From Amyelois transitella (Eukaryota > Arthropoda > Insecta > Lepidoptera > Pyralidae), in NCBI RefSeq assembly GCF_032362555.1, contig NC_083535.1, forward strand, positions 7,998,001 to 8,062,000: a stretch of 64,000 bases of DNA, written 5' to 3'. The notes under the pieces are model-generated. The model did not search any database. It was not told the origin of the DNA and saw nothing but the letters and a program-made list of their open reading frames with translations. This document shows positions 34,401 through 46,765 of the stretch, piece by piece. The position numbers and the translations under genes are program-made. Numbering within the stretch: position 1 is the first letter of the stretch; each line of letters begins with the position of its first letter.

Positions 34401-35350
34401 ACGTTGGTCTATTTTAAATTGATTTTAAAAATAAATAATTTTATTTGTGAACGGAGTTGTGCCGATAAAAATATGGCAAAGTCTAGTTTACAGACGAAGA
34501 ACGAGAAGATGGCCAGATTTGAGAATATTTGTTGAGGTTACGTAGTGATTCATTAAGTAATTTTTTTGAAAATATTATTTTCAATTTGTTTGAACTATCG
34601 CACGGCTTGGCTGCAGTGGTAGTTATTTTCCTTCAACGCTAAAAATGTAGACCGGATACCGGATATACCGTATTTATAATTGCAATTTGGTAGATCTACT
34701 TAATCAAATAAAATTAAAGCAAACTAGAGACTGAAAGGTATTAATTACCTTTCTGCAGCAACAGTACGGTGCGCAGGCGCAAGGCCGGACTGGGAAGTGG
34801 AATTACGCAACCACTTTCATTGTGTTTCGATATTACTCTAGCACCGACGATCTAATCATACAAATAAAATAATGAGATCTTATTGTTACGCTCTAATAAA
34901 TGTCACATTCAACTGTTAGATATAGATAGGTAAATAAGTACTTTTGTGTCACAGGCCTATTTACTTTCGCGTTAGATATTGTGAAGGCAACCCTATGAGA
35001 CGAAAACTGTTATACTTCCCATTAGGAAAACCTGTATTCTTTGGTAGGTGGCGCTAAATTTACGTGAGCCGCGGGTAAAAGCAAGTTATTTTAATTTTTC
35101 CTAATATATACGTTTCCAATATTTATCACTCGGCCGAAGGACTAAAACCTCTACAACTAGTTGAAGTTTGAACTTTACTGACTAGCTGTCATCACCAAAT
35201 ATCATTTAAATTGATTGAAGGATGATGAGGTATAAAACCTCTTGAAGTGTCGGGGGTTTAAGCTGTGAATATTGGAAATAATTTCGTGTAGGAATATTAC
35301 ATTATTTTCTGAAACAAATATTTTATGCAGCTTGCTTTTTATATTCGATA
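34401..35350. other. Intergenic sequence / 5' flank of the 35.4 kb gene
   Basis: Must contain the first, non-coding exon of the gene at 35359, since that exon opens with a splice acceptor. A GC-richer patch at about 34755-34805 is a candidate but no firm donor was found. Confidence 0.35.
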
Positions 35351-35358
35351 GGTACGAG

Positions 35359-38270
35359 ATGACATTATTTTCGTGTCGTCGCAGTGTTTTAAAAGGAGAC
35401 GAGCTACAGGCTAAAATTAACGAACTGCATCATTTCTACATGCCCATGGATCTTAACTCGGCGTTTCATCAGAGCAAACTTAAAGCTATCCGCGAACTCG
35501 ATTTGATCCTGAAAAATACTTCCCGACAGGACCTTCACGAGGCTGACTTTGAGGAGCTGCTTTTGTGTGCTCTCACTGTCATCTACTATTTTGGAATGCG
35601 CCTCAAATTGAGCAGATTAACTTCACGATATTGGTACTGGTGTGGAAAGAGACATTTTCATAAAGCAGAAATTGTTTTTCAAAACACAATGGCGCTCCTG
35701 CAACCGGAACGCAGTGAGAGGACAATAAAGATAACTCTCCATTTCTTCGCCTTTGTGGAATTGTGGCCTTTCGAGAGCTTTGTCAGTCAAGTCTTAGAAG
35801 TTGTCCTGTTTTTTAATGGGGGGAAAACTATACTTTTTAATCTTATGTTGACTGATATCCATTATATATTATTCAGTGACATAAAATCGGCTAGACATCG
35901 AATGCGAGTTTTGTATGAATTATTAAACAGCGAAAATTGGATTATAGATAAGCAGAAGTTGCTTCCGTTTATTACGCGTCTCTTAGATTTTTTCGTTTTG
36001 AGTATAACCAAAAGTGATAATAAAATCAAAGCGTACACATACCTTCGTAAAGGTTTCGAGGTGTGCCTGCGCCGCATATTCGAGAGGGCCGAGAACCAAC
36101 ACCGGCTGATGATAATCACCACCATGTTAAATTGGTTTTCCATGGTCAACATGAATGATGAAGACGTTTTGGAATTTTCTGCGCTGCTTACATATGCTAC
36201 AGAATTATATAAAGTGGGGCTTTACAGTGAGAGCTTTCGTGAAGAATTATTTGATCACGTTTTAGCTAATTTGGTCGGTTCAAGTAATCGATTATATAGC
36301 TTGGTGGGTTGTCATGTTTTGGAGAAAATTTTAGACCGAAAAGGAAACGCTGTTTATCTTCATGTTCCCACTTTATACTACGAATTCTCACAGGTTAGTT
36401 AATGGTTTTTATACAAGTGTTATTTTATTAGCCCTGGCGTCACAAACAAAACAATAAGTTTATACAGTGAGAGTAATATTAACATGCTATCAAAAGATTT
36501 GGCAGCTTGTTAAAATTGGCAATCTACGTAGATAGCCTCTATCCAAAATCTGCCAAAATAAGCCCATTGTCGACATTATATTATAAAGAAACAAACAGCG
36601 GATACGAATAGAAGATATTTGATTCGTTTACAGACTAGGAAGTGGTGTGACAATCGACTAAACTTATACCGATGAGCTCAACTAATAATTACAATTTAAT
36701 CCAACGTTCTTTAAGAAATATTTCTATAGGTTCGTTTAAGTGTTGGAGAATATGACAGCGGCGACAAAGCGTTCGTTCGGCAGTACAGGGAGAAGGTCCA
36801 CGAGTACCTCCTTAAGGCCATGAAGCAGCATTGCAGCACCCTCGACAATATCAAAGCTATCTTCACAGTTATATGTTGTCTCGTGTTGGAAGTGCCATGT
36901 GGCTTGACCGCAGCAGCCGCCGCCTGGATGGGCATGTCCATCCAGAGTATAGCTCTGAACTGTGAACAATTAGCAGATACTTACCGTTATTGGATGCATG
37001 CTATTGTTATATCAATCATGTCATTGATATGTTGGGTGCACAAAGCGCCGACCCTGTATCGGTACGTGAATCAGGTGATATCGCGAAGGGCTAAAGAAGC
37101 CCCGCAATTGAATCCACCACTCCTGCAATACTATTATGTTGCTCAGCATCACATCACTTGGAACAAACCAACTCTTTTTTTCGAAGACTGGGAGCTGCGT
37201 TATGGCCTATGGAAACATTTTCAGGATCATGTAAGTTATAATATAATGCTGCCGCGCAATTTATGAACGCAGTAAGTACCACTTACTGCGTTTATGGTTG
37301 TCGTATATGTAGGAGATGCTGACATTGCGATCTACAAGAATCAAAGACCCGTTTTCTTCTATCTCGTTTAGAAACGGAAATACGTTATAACATAAATGCA
37401 GTAATGAGCAGATTTTAATTTCACTTTCATAATATAACTGCAGTAAAAACACTTACTTATTTAGTATTATGTAGAAACATTTCATAATGGTATTAGCAAC
37501 ACAACAATAGTGCAGTATTTACCAATAACGTCATTTTTTATATGTTGCCATGGTAAAAGCAAATGACTCTCACATAATATTCATGCAGCAACTACAATTA
37601 TACTGCGTTTATCGAAAAGCTCGTCGGAATTGTTTTTAGGTTTAACAAGTCATGAACGCGGCAACTGACAATGACGGCATTTATTGTACGTTCATGTATT
37701 TGTTTATCACTAGAACGATATTTAGTTGAATGTCTTAAGATCACTTACTGCATTAATGCTTCAGCAATATACGTCTACTATTAAGTGAAAAGGGCCGTTC
37801 GCGCAAGTTACGGTTTAGGACCAAGAGACTCGTTAAGACAACTCTTTAAGAAAAAAACCTACAGACAGTAGCGTCCCAGTACATTTTTGATCTTATAATG
37901 TATGTTAGGAAAAATACCTCTTTTTTTCAAAAAGTTAGTGCCACAAGTGATAGAAATTTACGTAATAAACATAAATTAGTCATGCCGTTTCATAGGCTTA
38001 GCAAAGTCAGTAAATAATTTATGGGGAACTGTATACGATTTTATAATAGGTTGCCGGAGTCTGTTCTTGATATGCCCAACCGAAAATTCAAAGAGTATGT
38101 AAAGAAAGTACTTTGTGAGAAGGCTTATTATAGGACTGATGATTACCTTAATGATAAAAACATCTGGCTTGAGCTTGGCACAGGAACCTCGTAATTAATT
38201 GTAGTTTGATTTGAACTTAAATGAAAATTCAGTACACTCTGTACATAAATCTTTTTAAAATTGGCAATCC

Positions 38271-38364
<94 letters not shown>

Positions 38365-40134
38365 ATATAATAATTTTCTTTTTTCAATATTAAATCTCAT
38401 AAATATATAAATCTGAACAATGTATTCTCTCGTCCACATTCTATTCTAAGTTTAATTAATATTGTGAAGTTGACGTTGTTGAAGAAAATGCTGCAGTGCA
38501 GTTTGTTACCGCTTCTTCGCGGCGTCAGTGCAACGCCTTGGAAGCGGCAGTAAACTTAGTTTTTAAGTAATTTATTTGACGTCAACCAATGTTGTTAAAC
38601 CATACGTTTTGACAATTATTAAGCGATATATAGTATCCTATAGTAATGAATAAAAATTTTAAATTTGAATTGAATTTGAAATAATGCATCGAAAACAAAA
38701 TGCTCAAAATGTTAAATCATCTCTCTCAAGTACATAAAAAAAATTACTTATATGAGATTTAATAGATTAAATTAAATATAGATTTATTTTTTCAATATGA
38801 TTAGTAATTGTTAAATAAAACTTATAATGAAACATTTACATTATTATTCAAACTTTTGAACCTCAGAGGTTATTATTTCGTACTTATCGAATTATTAATT
38901 TTATTTATTAAGCAAATGGACATGTTCCAGGAAGGTTTTTAATTTATTTTATAAGTTTTTGAACTGATTGTTACCTTACGAATCTCAAAATGGGTGCCAT
39001 TTTATACTTAATTATTAGTTATAATTTTATTCTGTTAAGCAAGTGGAGATATTTTTTTGATGACCAAGAAGGTTTTTTATTTATTTTATAAGTTTTTGAA
39101 CTGATTGTTACCTTACGAATCTCAAAATGGGTGCCATTTTATACTTAATTATTAGTTATAATTTTATTCTGTTAAGCAAGTGGAGATATTTTTTTGATGA
39201 CCAAGAAGGTTTTTTATTTATTTTATAAGTTTTTGAACTGATTGTTACCTTACGAACCTCGAAATGGGTACCATTTTATACTTAATTATTAGTTATAATT
39301 TTATTATGTTACGCAAACGGAGATATCTTTTTGATGACCAAGAAGATCTTTAATTCATTTTATTTTTTATTTTGGTATAGTTCAAAATGAAAGCGTTACT
39401 GACTTAAGATAAATGCAATGTAAATGCAATATTACTGCGCTATATAATCTGTGATAAGTCATTTCCTTTCATGTTTTTTATTATCATAAATGCAGTATAT
39501 TATAAAGTTACGGCGCATATATTGTGTTGCAAAATGTAAAATAACATTAATTCACGTAACCTATGTGCTGTAAATAAAGGAATTTTAGCATAAATGCCGT
39601 AAGGATCAATTTTACTGCATTCATGAAAATAATGTCTTATGAAAAAATTAATTAAGCCATAACATAAACAGTTTTAATTAAATTTTATGCACTATATAAT
39701 AATTTAAACACCAAACGCCACTATCAAGATAATCTTCGAGTTATGCTCTTTAAGTCAGTATAGTTATTTTTAAAAATTTTTGCATAACATATTTTAGGTA
39801 GCCTAAAATAAGTTTAAAACTTTGACCGCGTTTTTCTCGAAACTGTTCTCGTGTTCTTTACTGCGTTCTTAAATTGCGCGGCAGAATGGTGAACTTATGC
39901 TTTGGATGATTGCAGTCAACATTTCTAGGATAACGTTTTTATTTATTTGATACACAAAAAATAGCTTAAAATGTAATATTAATTGTGCTCACAATGCCAA
40001 TCAATATTTATTAGATTTAGCAACGTCATCCAAAATTTAGATATTTTTTTCAGCCTATTATTTCGTCAAAGATTTCAAAGAAAGTTGGGACAAGTAAATG
40101 GATCAAAAAAGTACCCCTCATGAATGTACATTGA
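35359..40134 (+). CDS. Unrecognised large alpha-helical protein
   Basis: Coding exons 35359-36393, 36730-37230 and probably 40054-40134, all phase 0 with GTTAGT/GTAAGT donors and CTATAG/TTTCAG acceptors, giving 538 residues. The start chosen is the ATG eight bases after an acceptor (TTCGATAG, ending 35350); the frame is open further upstream but that part reads through the intron. There is no signal peptide. The sequence is Leu/Phe/Tyr/Trp-rich with repeated helix-like stretches (for example LDLILKN, FITRLLDFFVL, LVGCHVLEKIL), as in ARM/HEAT-like folds. A small-residue stretch VPCGLTAAAAAWMGMSIQ lies near 404-421. I do not know the family. The third exon is short and basic (SKISKKVGTSKWIKK) and is the least certain part. 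Its 2.8 kb preceding intron is almost wholly a transposon. Confidence 0.75.
37788..38680 (+). mobile_element. Jockey/CR1-like LINE, 3' end only
   Basis: Plus-strand copy of the family at 6656-8252, starting in the C-terminal part (AGGGCCGTTCGCGCAAGTTA) and running through the matched 3' UTR to a TTTGAATTGAATTTGAA tail. It carries a stop where the other copy has serine (after LSKVSK). Severely 5'-truncated. It was inserted into the TIR transposon, so it is the younger of the two. Confidence 0.85.
38274..38371. repeat. (TA)n microsatellite inside LINE 3' UTR
   Basis: About 98 bases of nearly pure TA with two interruptions. At the same place in the other LINE copy (about 6938-6952) there are only about five TA units, so the tract has expanded in this copy. 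Confidence 0.95.
38875..39365. repeat. 137-bp tandem repeat, about 3.6 units
   Basis: The phrase GAACTGATTGTTACCTTACG recurs at 38961, 39098 and 39235, exactly 137 bases apart. Units 2 and 3 are almost identical; the first and last are more diverged. Each unit includes TGGAGATATTTTTTTGATGA. It lies wholly inside the TIR transposon. Confidence 0.9.
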
Positions 40135-40568
40135 TATTACAAGTCGCTGAATTTTAATGGTAAGATCTTCTAGATTATTTACGCTGTTTTATAATGTTTG
40201 GTTATAGTTGGCTACGCTAATTAAAGGAAGCATTCATCACGAATGTTTGTAAGTAATTATAGTTAAACAACATTTAATCATACGCATTACGTTTATGTTT
40301 AGTTGTTTTTACATTTTTGATACAAATTGTTACCATTTAAATCGAATAATGAAGGCACAAGAAAAAATATATTACAAGGCAGATGAAATGGAATGCAATA
40401 ATATAATCTGGAACAGTAGGGAAGTTAGACTAGCGGAGTAACACTGTCTGTCACACTAATCACAACCTATTTCATGATGTATTTAGCGGTAGAGCCAACG
40501 AGTTGTTTCTTTGGGAAATTTCAGTTACTGAGACTACATCTTTCTGTTCTGCACACTTCTTTCACTCT

Positions 40569-40676
40569 TCTCTTCATGCAAGCTCGTCGGTTTTGGGTAC
40601 TCTAAAACTAACCTTTTGCCAGGATGTCCCCTCGATTTCATCAAGCTATGTTCGTCTAAGGCCATCCCACTTCACG
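40569..40676 (-). mobile_element. LINE ORF2 3' fragment, reversed
   Basis: Diverged reverse copy of the sequence at 3925-4144; shared blocks include CATGCAAGCTCGTCGG and the TTGGGTACTCT stretch. No intact frame. Confidence 0.6.
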
Positions 40677-43668
40677 AAAAGTTACTGAGTAAGTACCTTT
40701 ATTTACAGCCAAAGCCTGCTGTTGATAAACTCAACTGGGATGGGCCATTCATCCTAATTGTGTAATCAACATACACGTGTTTTGTAGTCTATGGCAGTTA
40801 TGCAAATACATTGTATGTAATAACCTTGTAATAGCATCGTGTGAACACTGCAAAAACAATGAGAGCTGATTTTAACTTTCATATTTATCTTACGATCGAC
40901 GTTAGAGGACAAATGAGTCTATAATGACAATGCCATCTTTCACTCACAATTGCAACAGTTTCACTGTTAAGGTCGACGCTTACGAGCGTTCAATGTCCAC
41001 CCTTCACTGCACGAAATTTATAAGTATGTCAATATCCCAAAAGTAACTAGTATATATTATGAGTCAATAATTAAAAAGGATAATGAATTCTTGATTTCTT
41101 TGGTCATCAAATATTATAATATCGATCAATGGTTAGAATCATTTCACTGTCAGAATCTCAAATCCATCATTATAACTCATGCAGCTGAACATAACCTATG
41201 ATAAGTAGGTGTTTTTCTATAGGTCTTGTCTGTGCCAAATTTCATCAAAATCTTTTTGAGTCTTTACCCAATTTATGGTTTCATGAAAGTAGGTAAAAGT
41301 ACCTCACAAATATATAATAATAGGCAGCTTATAACAAAATTAAAATTTTACTTAGTAACTTTGGAATTAAACCAAAATAAGTAACTGGTAGACTAGACAC
41401 TATACCGATAGACAAAGTGGGGAAATTTGCTTAAAGTTTCCGGATTCATATTTTTACTCTATGCTAGTCCGGACTCATTTTGGCTATCCAAGATTCACGA
41501 CTGAGCCTGATTTTACAAACTTTTATTTAGTTTCACCTGGCCCAATGTTTGTAAGCATGTATTTATAAGTAATTATTACACTTCACATTAATTGTATGTG
41601 AAGTGGATTCTCCACTATGTTCTGTTATAGTGCTCTTCAAATTGAGTCATTAAGTTAAAAAGACTTAATTTATGTAAAATTAATTATCTTCAAATAAGTA
41701 TAACGTGACACTTATGAGCGTTGCCCTTTATTCTCTGTTCAATCAAGTCAGCGCAATTAAAGAATTTTCATTTTGTTACTGATATAAGTATATACAAAAA
41801 AGGATAAATTCATGAATATATGGATACCTTCCCTTCCTCTCCGGATTATATCCAATCTTATTTCTAAGCTCTACCCACGTATAATTTCTTCGCTCTTGTT
41901 ATACCTTCTTGTCACTTCTGGCCACCACCTGGATTCACATCTAACTCAAACCAAAGTATTTGACTTCTTATCCCGTGACTGTCCGGAGGGCGCATACTAG
42001 ATTCGCGGAGCAAGTTTACAAGCTTCTTTTTGACCAATTGGTCTGGCTTATAAACTTGATTCTTATTTTAGACGTTGGGTTAAGTTTCAACTTTTCATTT
42101 TCTGCATCTCAAATCCTTTATTAAGATGTTTATCTAAGTATGGATTCTCGATTTCATTCTTAGTTGACTGTTTCTTTGCATAGGTATGATGGGGCTGGTA
42201 GAATATAAAATGTTAAAAGTTTTACTGAGTCGTTTCTAACCACATAACCGTGATTTAGATGATTTATAAGCACCACCTTCACCATTCATTTATTATTAAT
42301 AGATAAGTATATACCTACTATACGCGTGAATTTAGTGCCACCTACAAATAATACAAGTTTTTCGCAAATCCTGGGGGGATTAATTATTAACTGGTATGTT
42401 GAATTAATTGTTTGGTTTAAAAAAACGAATCGATGTAACGACAGACATACTTGCATACATATCACATACGTATACATATATCGATTGCAGGGTATACAAA
42501 GCCAACAGTTTAGAAAAGACTGAAAGCCCAAATTCAGCTGTATTGCTTAGTAATGGAATTGAACGTACGAGATGTAACGATCAATATAATTCATACTTCT
42601 AAGTTTAAAAATTGCCTAAGGCCTTAGTCACAATAATCCTTCTGTTTTAATAGATCAATTTCTGAGTTTAAATAGGTCAGTTTTCTTTTAAGAAGAAATC
42701 TTAAAGGATCGTCCCTTTAAGAATATACCAAAGCTTGTTGTTATTCTAATATGTAACCAGTTAGTATTTGGGAGTTAGACGTATGTAGATACGGAAATTA
42801 TGATTAGTGCAAGATCACCCGTGTGCTCGTATTATTTGAGGAATTGTATCCGCGTTCGCGCACGTTTCTTACTCAGTGATATAATACTCGTAATTTCACT
42901 CCCGGAAAAGCAAAGAAATTTATGTGAAATTTGTGTTAGGTTTCCATTAAGTTTATGTAACGTAAATTATGTAGCCTGTACCTCTGACATAGCGCTATAT
43001 ATTATCAAAATAACGACAAATTGTAAAATAACGAGAATACTATTAAAATTAATAACACACCTATGTGTAGGTATAACTGATTTTGATATAAATTTACCAT
43101 AAGTAAATTATTGTTTAAAACAATTTTTATTTCCAATTAACCAAATCAAACAAACCATTAATACTTAAATGGATTATATTTAAGCTCTGTTGAAAAAATA
43201 TTTTGTGACAGATACTGCACTGTTACGGAATTTGTAACGAATAATTTAATGGTTTTTACCATAATGCTTTGTGTTTCGATCAGATTACGCAGCGAGATAA
43301 ATTGTTCTGATATTTTTTCACAACAGTTGCTAGAGTAAATCGATTGACACCTTTATAAAATTATTTGCATAAGTTTTGAGTGTAAACAGTTCATTCATAG
43401 ATTGCTACAATTTTATTCACGGTACTTCAATAAATGCCTTATAATTATCGTTATTTAATTTCTCAGTTGTGTTACAAAAATAAAAAAACCATGTTTGTTT
43501 GAATCAACAAATAAATATCAAGAAAGATCTAGAAACATCAGTGCAGCGTTGATAATAGAGAGAAAGAGAGATGTTTACGCAGAATGCATCATCTGAAACG
43601 GGACAGCGTTATCACCAGACGCAGGCTTGCATCTTTTGGTCTGGATGCGCACATGCATTTTTGCGTCA
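40677..43668. other. Intergenic sequence
   Basis: AT-rich, no supported gene. Contains a degenerate TATG-tailed SINE at about 42449-42555. The open frame at 42800-43102 has no recognisable motif or splice support. Confidence 0.45.
42449..42555 (-). repeat. TATG-tailed SINE, degenerate fragment
   Basis: Reversed 3' part with GCAGGGTATACAAAGCCAAC and a CATACATA-like start; strongly diverged, hence old. Confidence 0.5.
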
Positions 43669-43705
43669 TATATAAGTATGATGAAAAGCCTATTTGCTTT
43701 CATTG
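43669..43705 (+). promoter_or_regulatory. TATA box and initiator of the 43.9 kb His-rich gene
   Basis: TATATAAG at 43669-43676 and a TCATTG initiator at 43700-43705, about 31 bases apart. This predicts a 5' UTR of roughly 185 bases before the ATG at 43889. Confidence 0.55.
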
Positions 43706-43888
43706 TTAGTGTATCGGCAGCCGCGAACGCATCAAGAAAAGTGCATCTACCATTTTCCGGAATTGTTATTGGTCGCGCATTAGGTTCGCACGCTTTTCCA
43801 TGCGCTTGCGCTTTTTGCGAGCCCATCTTACATATGTCGATCTGTGATTTTCACTACATTGTTGACTATCAACAATAGATACACGATT

Positions 43889-46304
43889 ATGGATTGTCGA
43901 GCAGTGGTGAGTTTTTGTACGCAAATATAGTTAATTAAACCTTAATGAGATTGTAATTAATATTGCTAATATTATCTATGTATATTGGTTTATTAAATTG
44001 TGTTGCATTACAATGGTTTAGGTAAATAGATTTCATGTAATAAAGAAATTCAATTATATTAAAACAACAGTCAACAGTTGATTAGTACATTAATTTCAAT
44101 AGTTAGGTAGGTACTTGATTTTATATTGACTGTTAAGTACAGTATGATATATATTATCAATATAGGTGTTTTGTATATTTACAGCTGTTGTTCTCCCTGG
44201 CCACGCTCTTTCTGTTTCTTTTCGCGCATGCAGACGGGTAAGTACATTAATATAGATGGACCTTAGAACTAACATATAAACACCGATCACTTCTTTGTTC
44301 CTTGTGGGGAAACAGAGCTAGTTGTAAGACCTGAAGGGTATTAGCTTTATAGCTTGATTATAGCGTAATAATTTTAATTTAGAACTAAGGAGTTTTAAGT
44401 ACGATCGTAGTCAAATTCCGCAAGCGCGCAGAGAGATGAGAACGACTAACATTAGCAGTATATTACGTGTTGTAAGTAGGTTTTCAGGAAATAGTTCGTT
44501 ATAATGGTGACGTTCACTTTGCCAATATGATAATATACGGCCAGATAGCGTGTGGTAACTTCCAGACAGTTTTATTTATATTCATGAAATTCTTACAGTT
44601 GCATGTTGTTGAATAACTAGCCACCGCACCTTACAAATGAACCGTGACATAGTAACAGCTTACCCACATATAATACACACGCAAGTTTTTAGGAATCTAA
44701 TATTGTTAACTTAGCGCGAGGTTACTTTATTCCAACAAATGGACCAATGATTTATTTTTATCAACATCTTACTTTTTGGTAGGAATTCCTCTCTCGTGGG
44801 ATTTTTTAAAATACAGCTTTTATGTAATTGCAGAGTATTTACCTACTTACTCTGACTGCATACATTTTCTGTATTATTTCTTGTAATAAGCTTAAGTAAG
44901 GTTGTTTTTTTTTTTGTATTTTACGTTTTATTACTTTAAAATTCTGAAATCAATAATGTTCGGGGTTTTACTTTCCGATTTTGTATTAAAAATAAAATAT
45001 ACATACCATGCAGACGTTATGGAAATAAGATTATTAAATAAACAAATCAAAGTTACTGGTGTATAAAGCTCCCCTTCTTACAAGGAAACCGTGGGACTTC
45101 ACTCACGCGCATCCGACTAGGAAGCCGAAATTACCGGGCTGCGACGGAAACGCGCTTCGCCCGCGCCGGCGCTAGCCACTCGGTAAATCACTGATAAGTA
45201 CTGTTGTACACATGAGTTCTACGCGTAAAGATTTTAATATACTGTCAGTTGATTTATATCCGTTTATCCGTATATAAGAAGGTATTCATCTTAAAATAGT
45301 ATCAAGCTTACTTTGTGTAACTTGCTAGCTCAATTTGTGTAACTTGTCTCGTATATTTTTTTTACTTAACGATGCAATTAAACATTAAATATTAGGTCGT
45401 TATTTGGCAATGGCAGTGAGCCATAAGGTCAAAATTTTATGATAGAGCTGTGTTATTGACTTAATTACGCTTAAAATATTATTTTTGACTAGGCTGTCAA
45501 TTTAGTTTCGATTTCTTTTATAGAAAGACTCTAGTTTACATTTTAATTTTATCTAAGTTAAATGATATGAAATTAATTTAGGTACTGGGACTCATTTTTT
45601 ACATTCTGTATGTAAATCGACCCTATACTTAATGATGTCTAATTTACATTTACATAAAGTGTACATGCTATTCAATATGCATTTGATATTATACCCAGAT
45701 AATACTAAAGTAGTTGTAGTAGATAACGTAGTACTTTTTTATATCGAAATAAAGATGTACACAAAAAAATAATAATCAAAAAACTTAAAAATTAAAGATA
45801 ATAATTTAAATTTAGATGGCAGTGATGAAATTAAAATTCAGGCTGATAGGCTATTAACTTTTCGCTTGAAAGGAGAATCTTAAGTTTATTAAGCCTAATC
45901 AAATTTAATTTATTGTAAACAAATCTCGGACACAGATCTCTAAGTACCTAATAAATATTTTTTCTCTTTGCAGTCGGACAAAGAAGGTCGTAATTCACGT
46001 GCCGTACAAAGTGAAGAAGATAAAACATACTCACACAGTATACAAGACAATTCATCATCACCATACTCACCACGATCACATAGACCATGGCACCTCACCG
46101 TCCGAGGAGCATGAACACTTCCACCACATGCATTTACATGACGAGCCGCCTCTCGGGCAGCACACACAGCCGATACCAGGTATAGGTATCCCTGAGTTCC
46201 TGCCTGACGTTCCCCTGGATGTGCCACTGCCAGATCTACCAGACCTTCCACGTGATATTCCCTTGATATCGAAGCGGCCGATCATTCCGTTGTTTAGACA
46301 TTAG
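43889..46304 (+). CDS. Histidine-rich secreted protein 1
   Basis: Three coding exons, 43889-43906 (18 bases, MDCRAV), 44185-44237 and 45974-46304, give 133 residues. Exons 1 and 2 form the signal peptide (MDCRAVLLFSLATLFLFLFA, cleaved near HADG). Exon 3 opens with RTKKVVIHVPYKVKKIKHTH, then a histidine-dense block (about 38-80, with HHHHTHHDHIDH) and a Pro/Asp/Leu-rich tail (PDVPLDVPLPDLPDLPRDIP). The I-H-V-P motif straight after the leader is shared with the genes at 49.4 and 57.5 kb, and the gene is one of a three-member cluster. Metal binding or a role in cuticle is plausible from the His content but not shown. A consensus donor (GTAAGT) abuts the TAG stop, with an acceptor at 46633-46635, so the 3' UTR appears spliced; AATAAA at 46760-46765. 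Confidence 0.85.
45080..45200 (-). other. GC-rich island in intron 2 of His-rich gene 1
   Basis: A CpG-dense stretch (GCGCTTCGCCCGCGCCGGCG) in AT-rich surroundings. On minus it runs from a TCAGTG initiator-like site (about 45194) to a GTGAGT donor (near 45103) preceded by an ATG. It could be an antisense or alternative first exon. Inference only. Confidence 0.3.
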
Positions 46305-46759
46305 GTAAGTTATGATTAACGAATTGCACTATTAAATAACTGATTTATGAATAATTATGAATGAGGATTAAGCAAAAGAAGTATGCAAGGAAAGTGAAAA
46401 AGTGTCATTAAGTATGAAAAACTTTTTTTTATCCGAGGTTCCGCATAATAATTAATTTTCTTCTAAAACTTTCTTCGGGTACCACGAAGCTACGGGCGTA
46501 AACTAGCTTTAAATTTGGGTATATAAAGCATTATTTTTATTGATTTAATAAAACAAGAAGCAGTATTATATGAAAATATCCTACGACTGTTAATAACAAT
46601 ATTTTATTTTAATAATTGATGTTATTTTATTTCAGGGAATCTTATGGGGGCTTAGGCCCCAGTGAGAAAGCCATAAACACATAAGGTTTTATTGACAATC
46701 ATTGGAAGTTGTAAATACCTACGTCTCCGATATGGTAAATTCCATCAATTAATGTTTTT

Positions 46760-46765
46760 AATAAA
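46760..46765 (+). terminator. Poly(A) signal of His-rich gene 1
   Basis: AATAAA in the putative second 3' UTR exon (from 46636). Confidence 0.6.

Larger units (their letters stand above)
37249..39884. mobile_element. 2.6 kb TIR DNA transposon with nested LINE and tandem repeats
   Basis: Terminal inverted repeats of 27 bases with one mismatch: left starts CTGCCGCGCAATTTATGAAC at 37249; right is its complement ending at 39884. AATG flanks both ends (37245-37248, 39885-39888), a probable 4-bp target duplication. Subterminal GCAGTAA/TTACTGC motifs recur at both ends, for example GTAAGTACCACTTACTGCG on the left. No transposase frame is left. The interior holds a LINE copy (37788-38680) and a 137-bp tandem repeat (38875-39365). 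It starts only 18 bases after the exon 2 donor of the host gene. Superfamily not assigned. Confidence 0.85.

Noticed and set aside
35272-35358. Upstream start for the 35.4 kb gene
   Set aside because: The extra 29 codons read across a polypyrimidine tract and a splice acceptor ending at 35350, so they are most likely intron.
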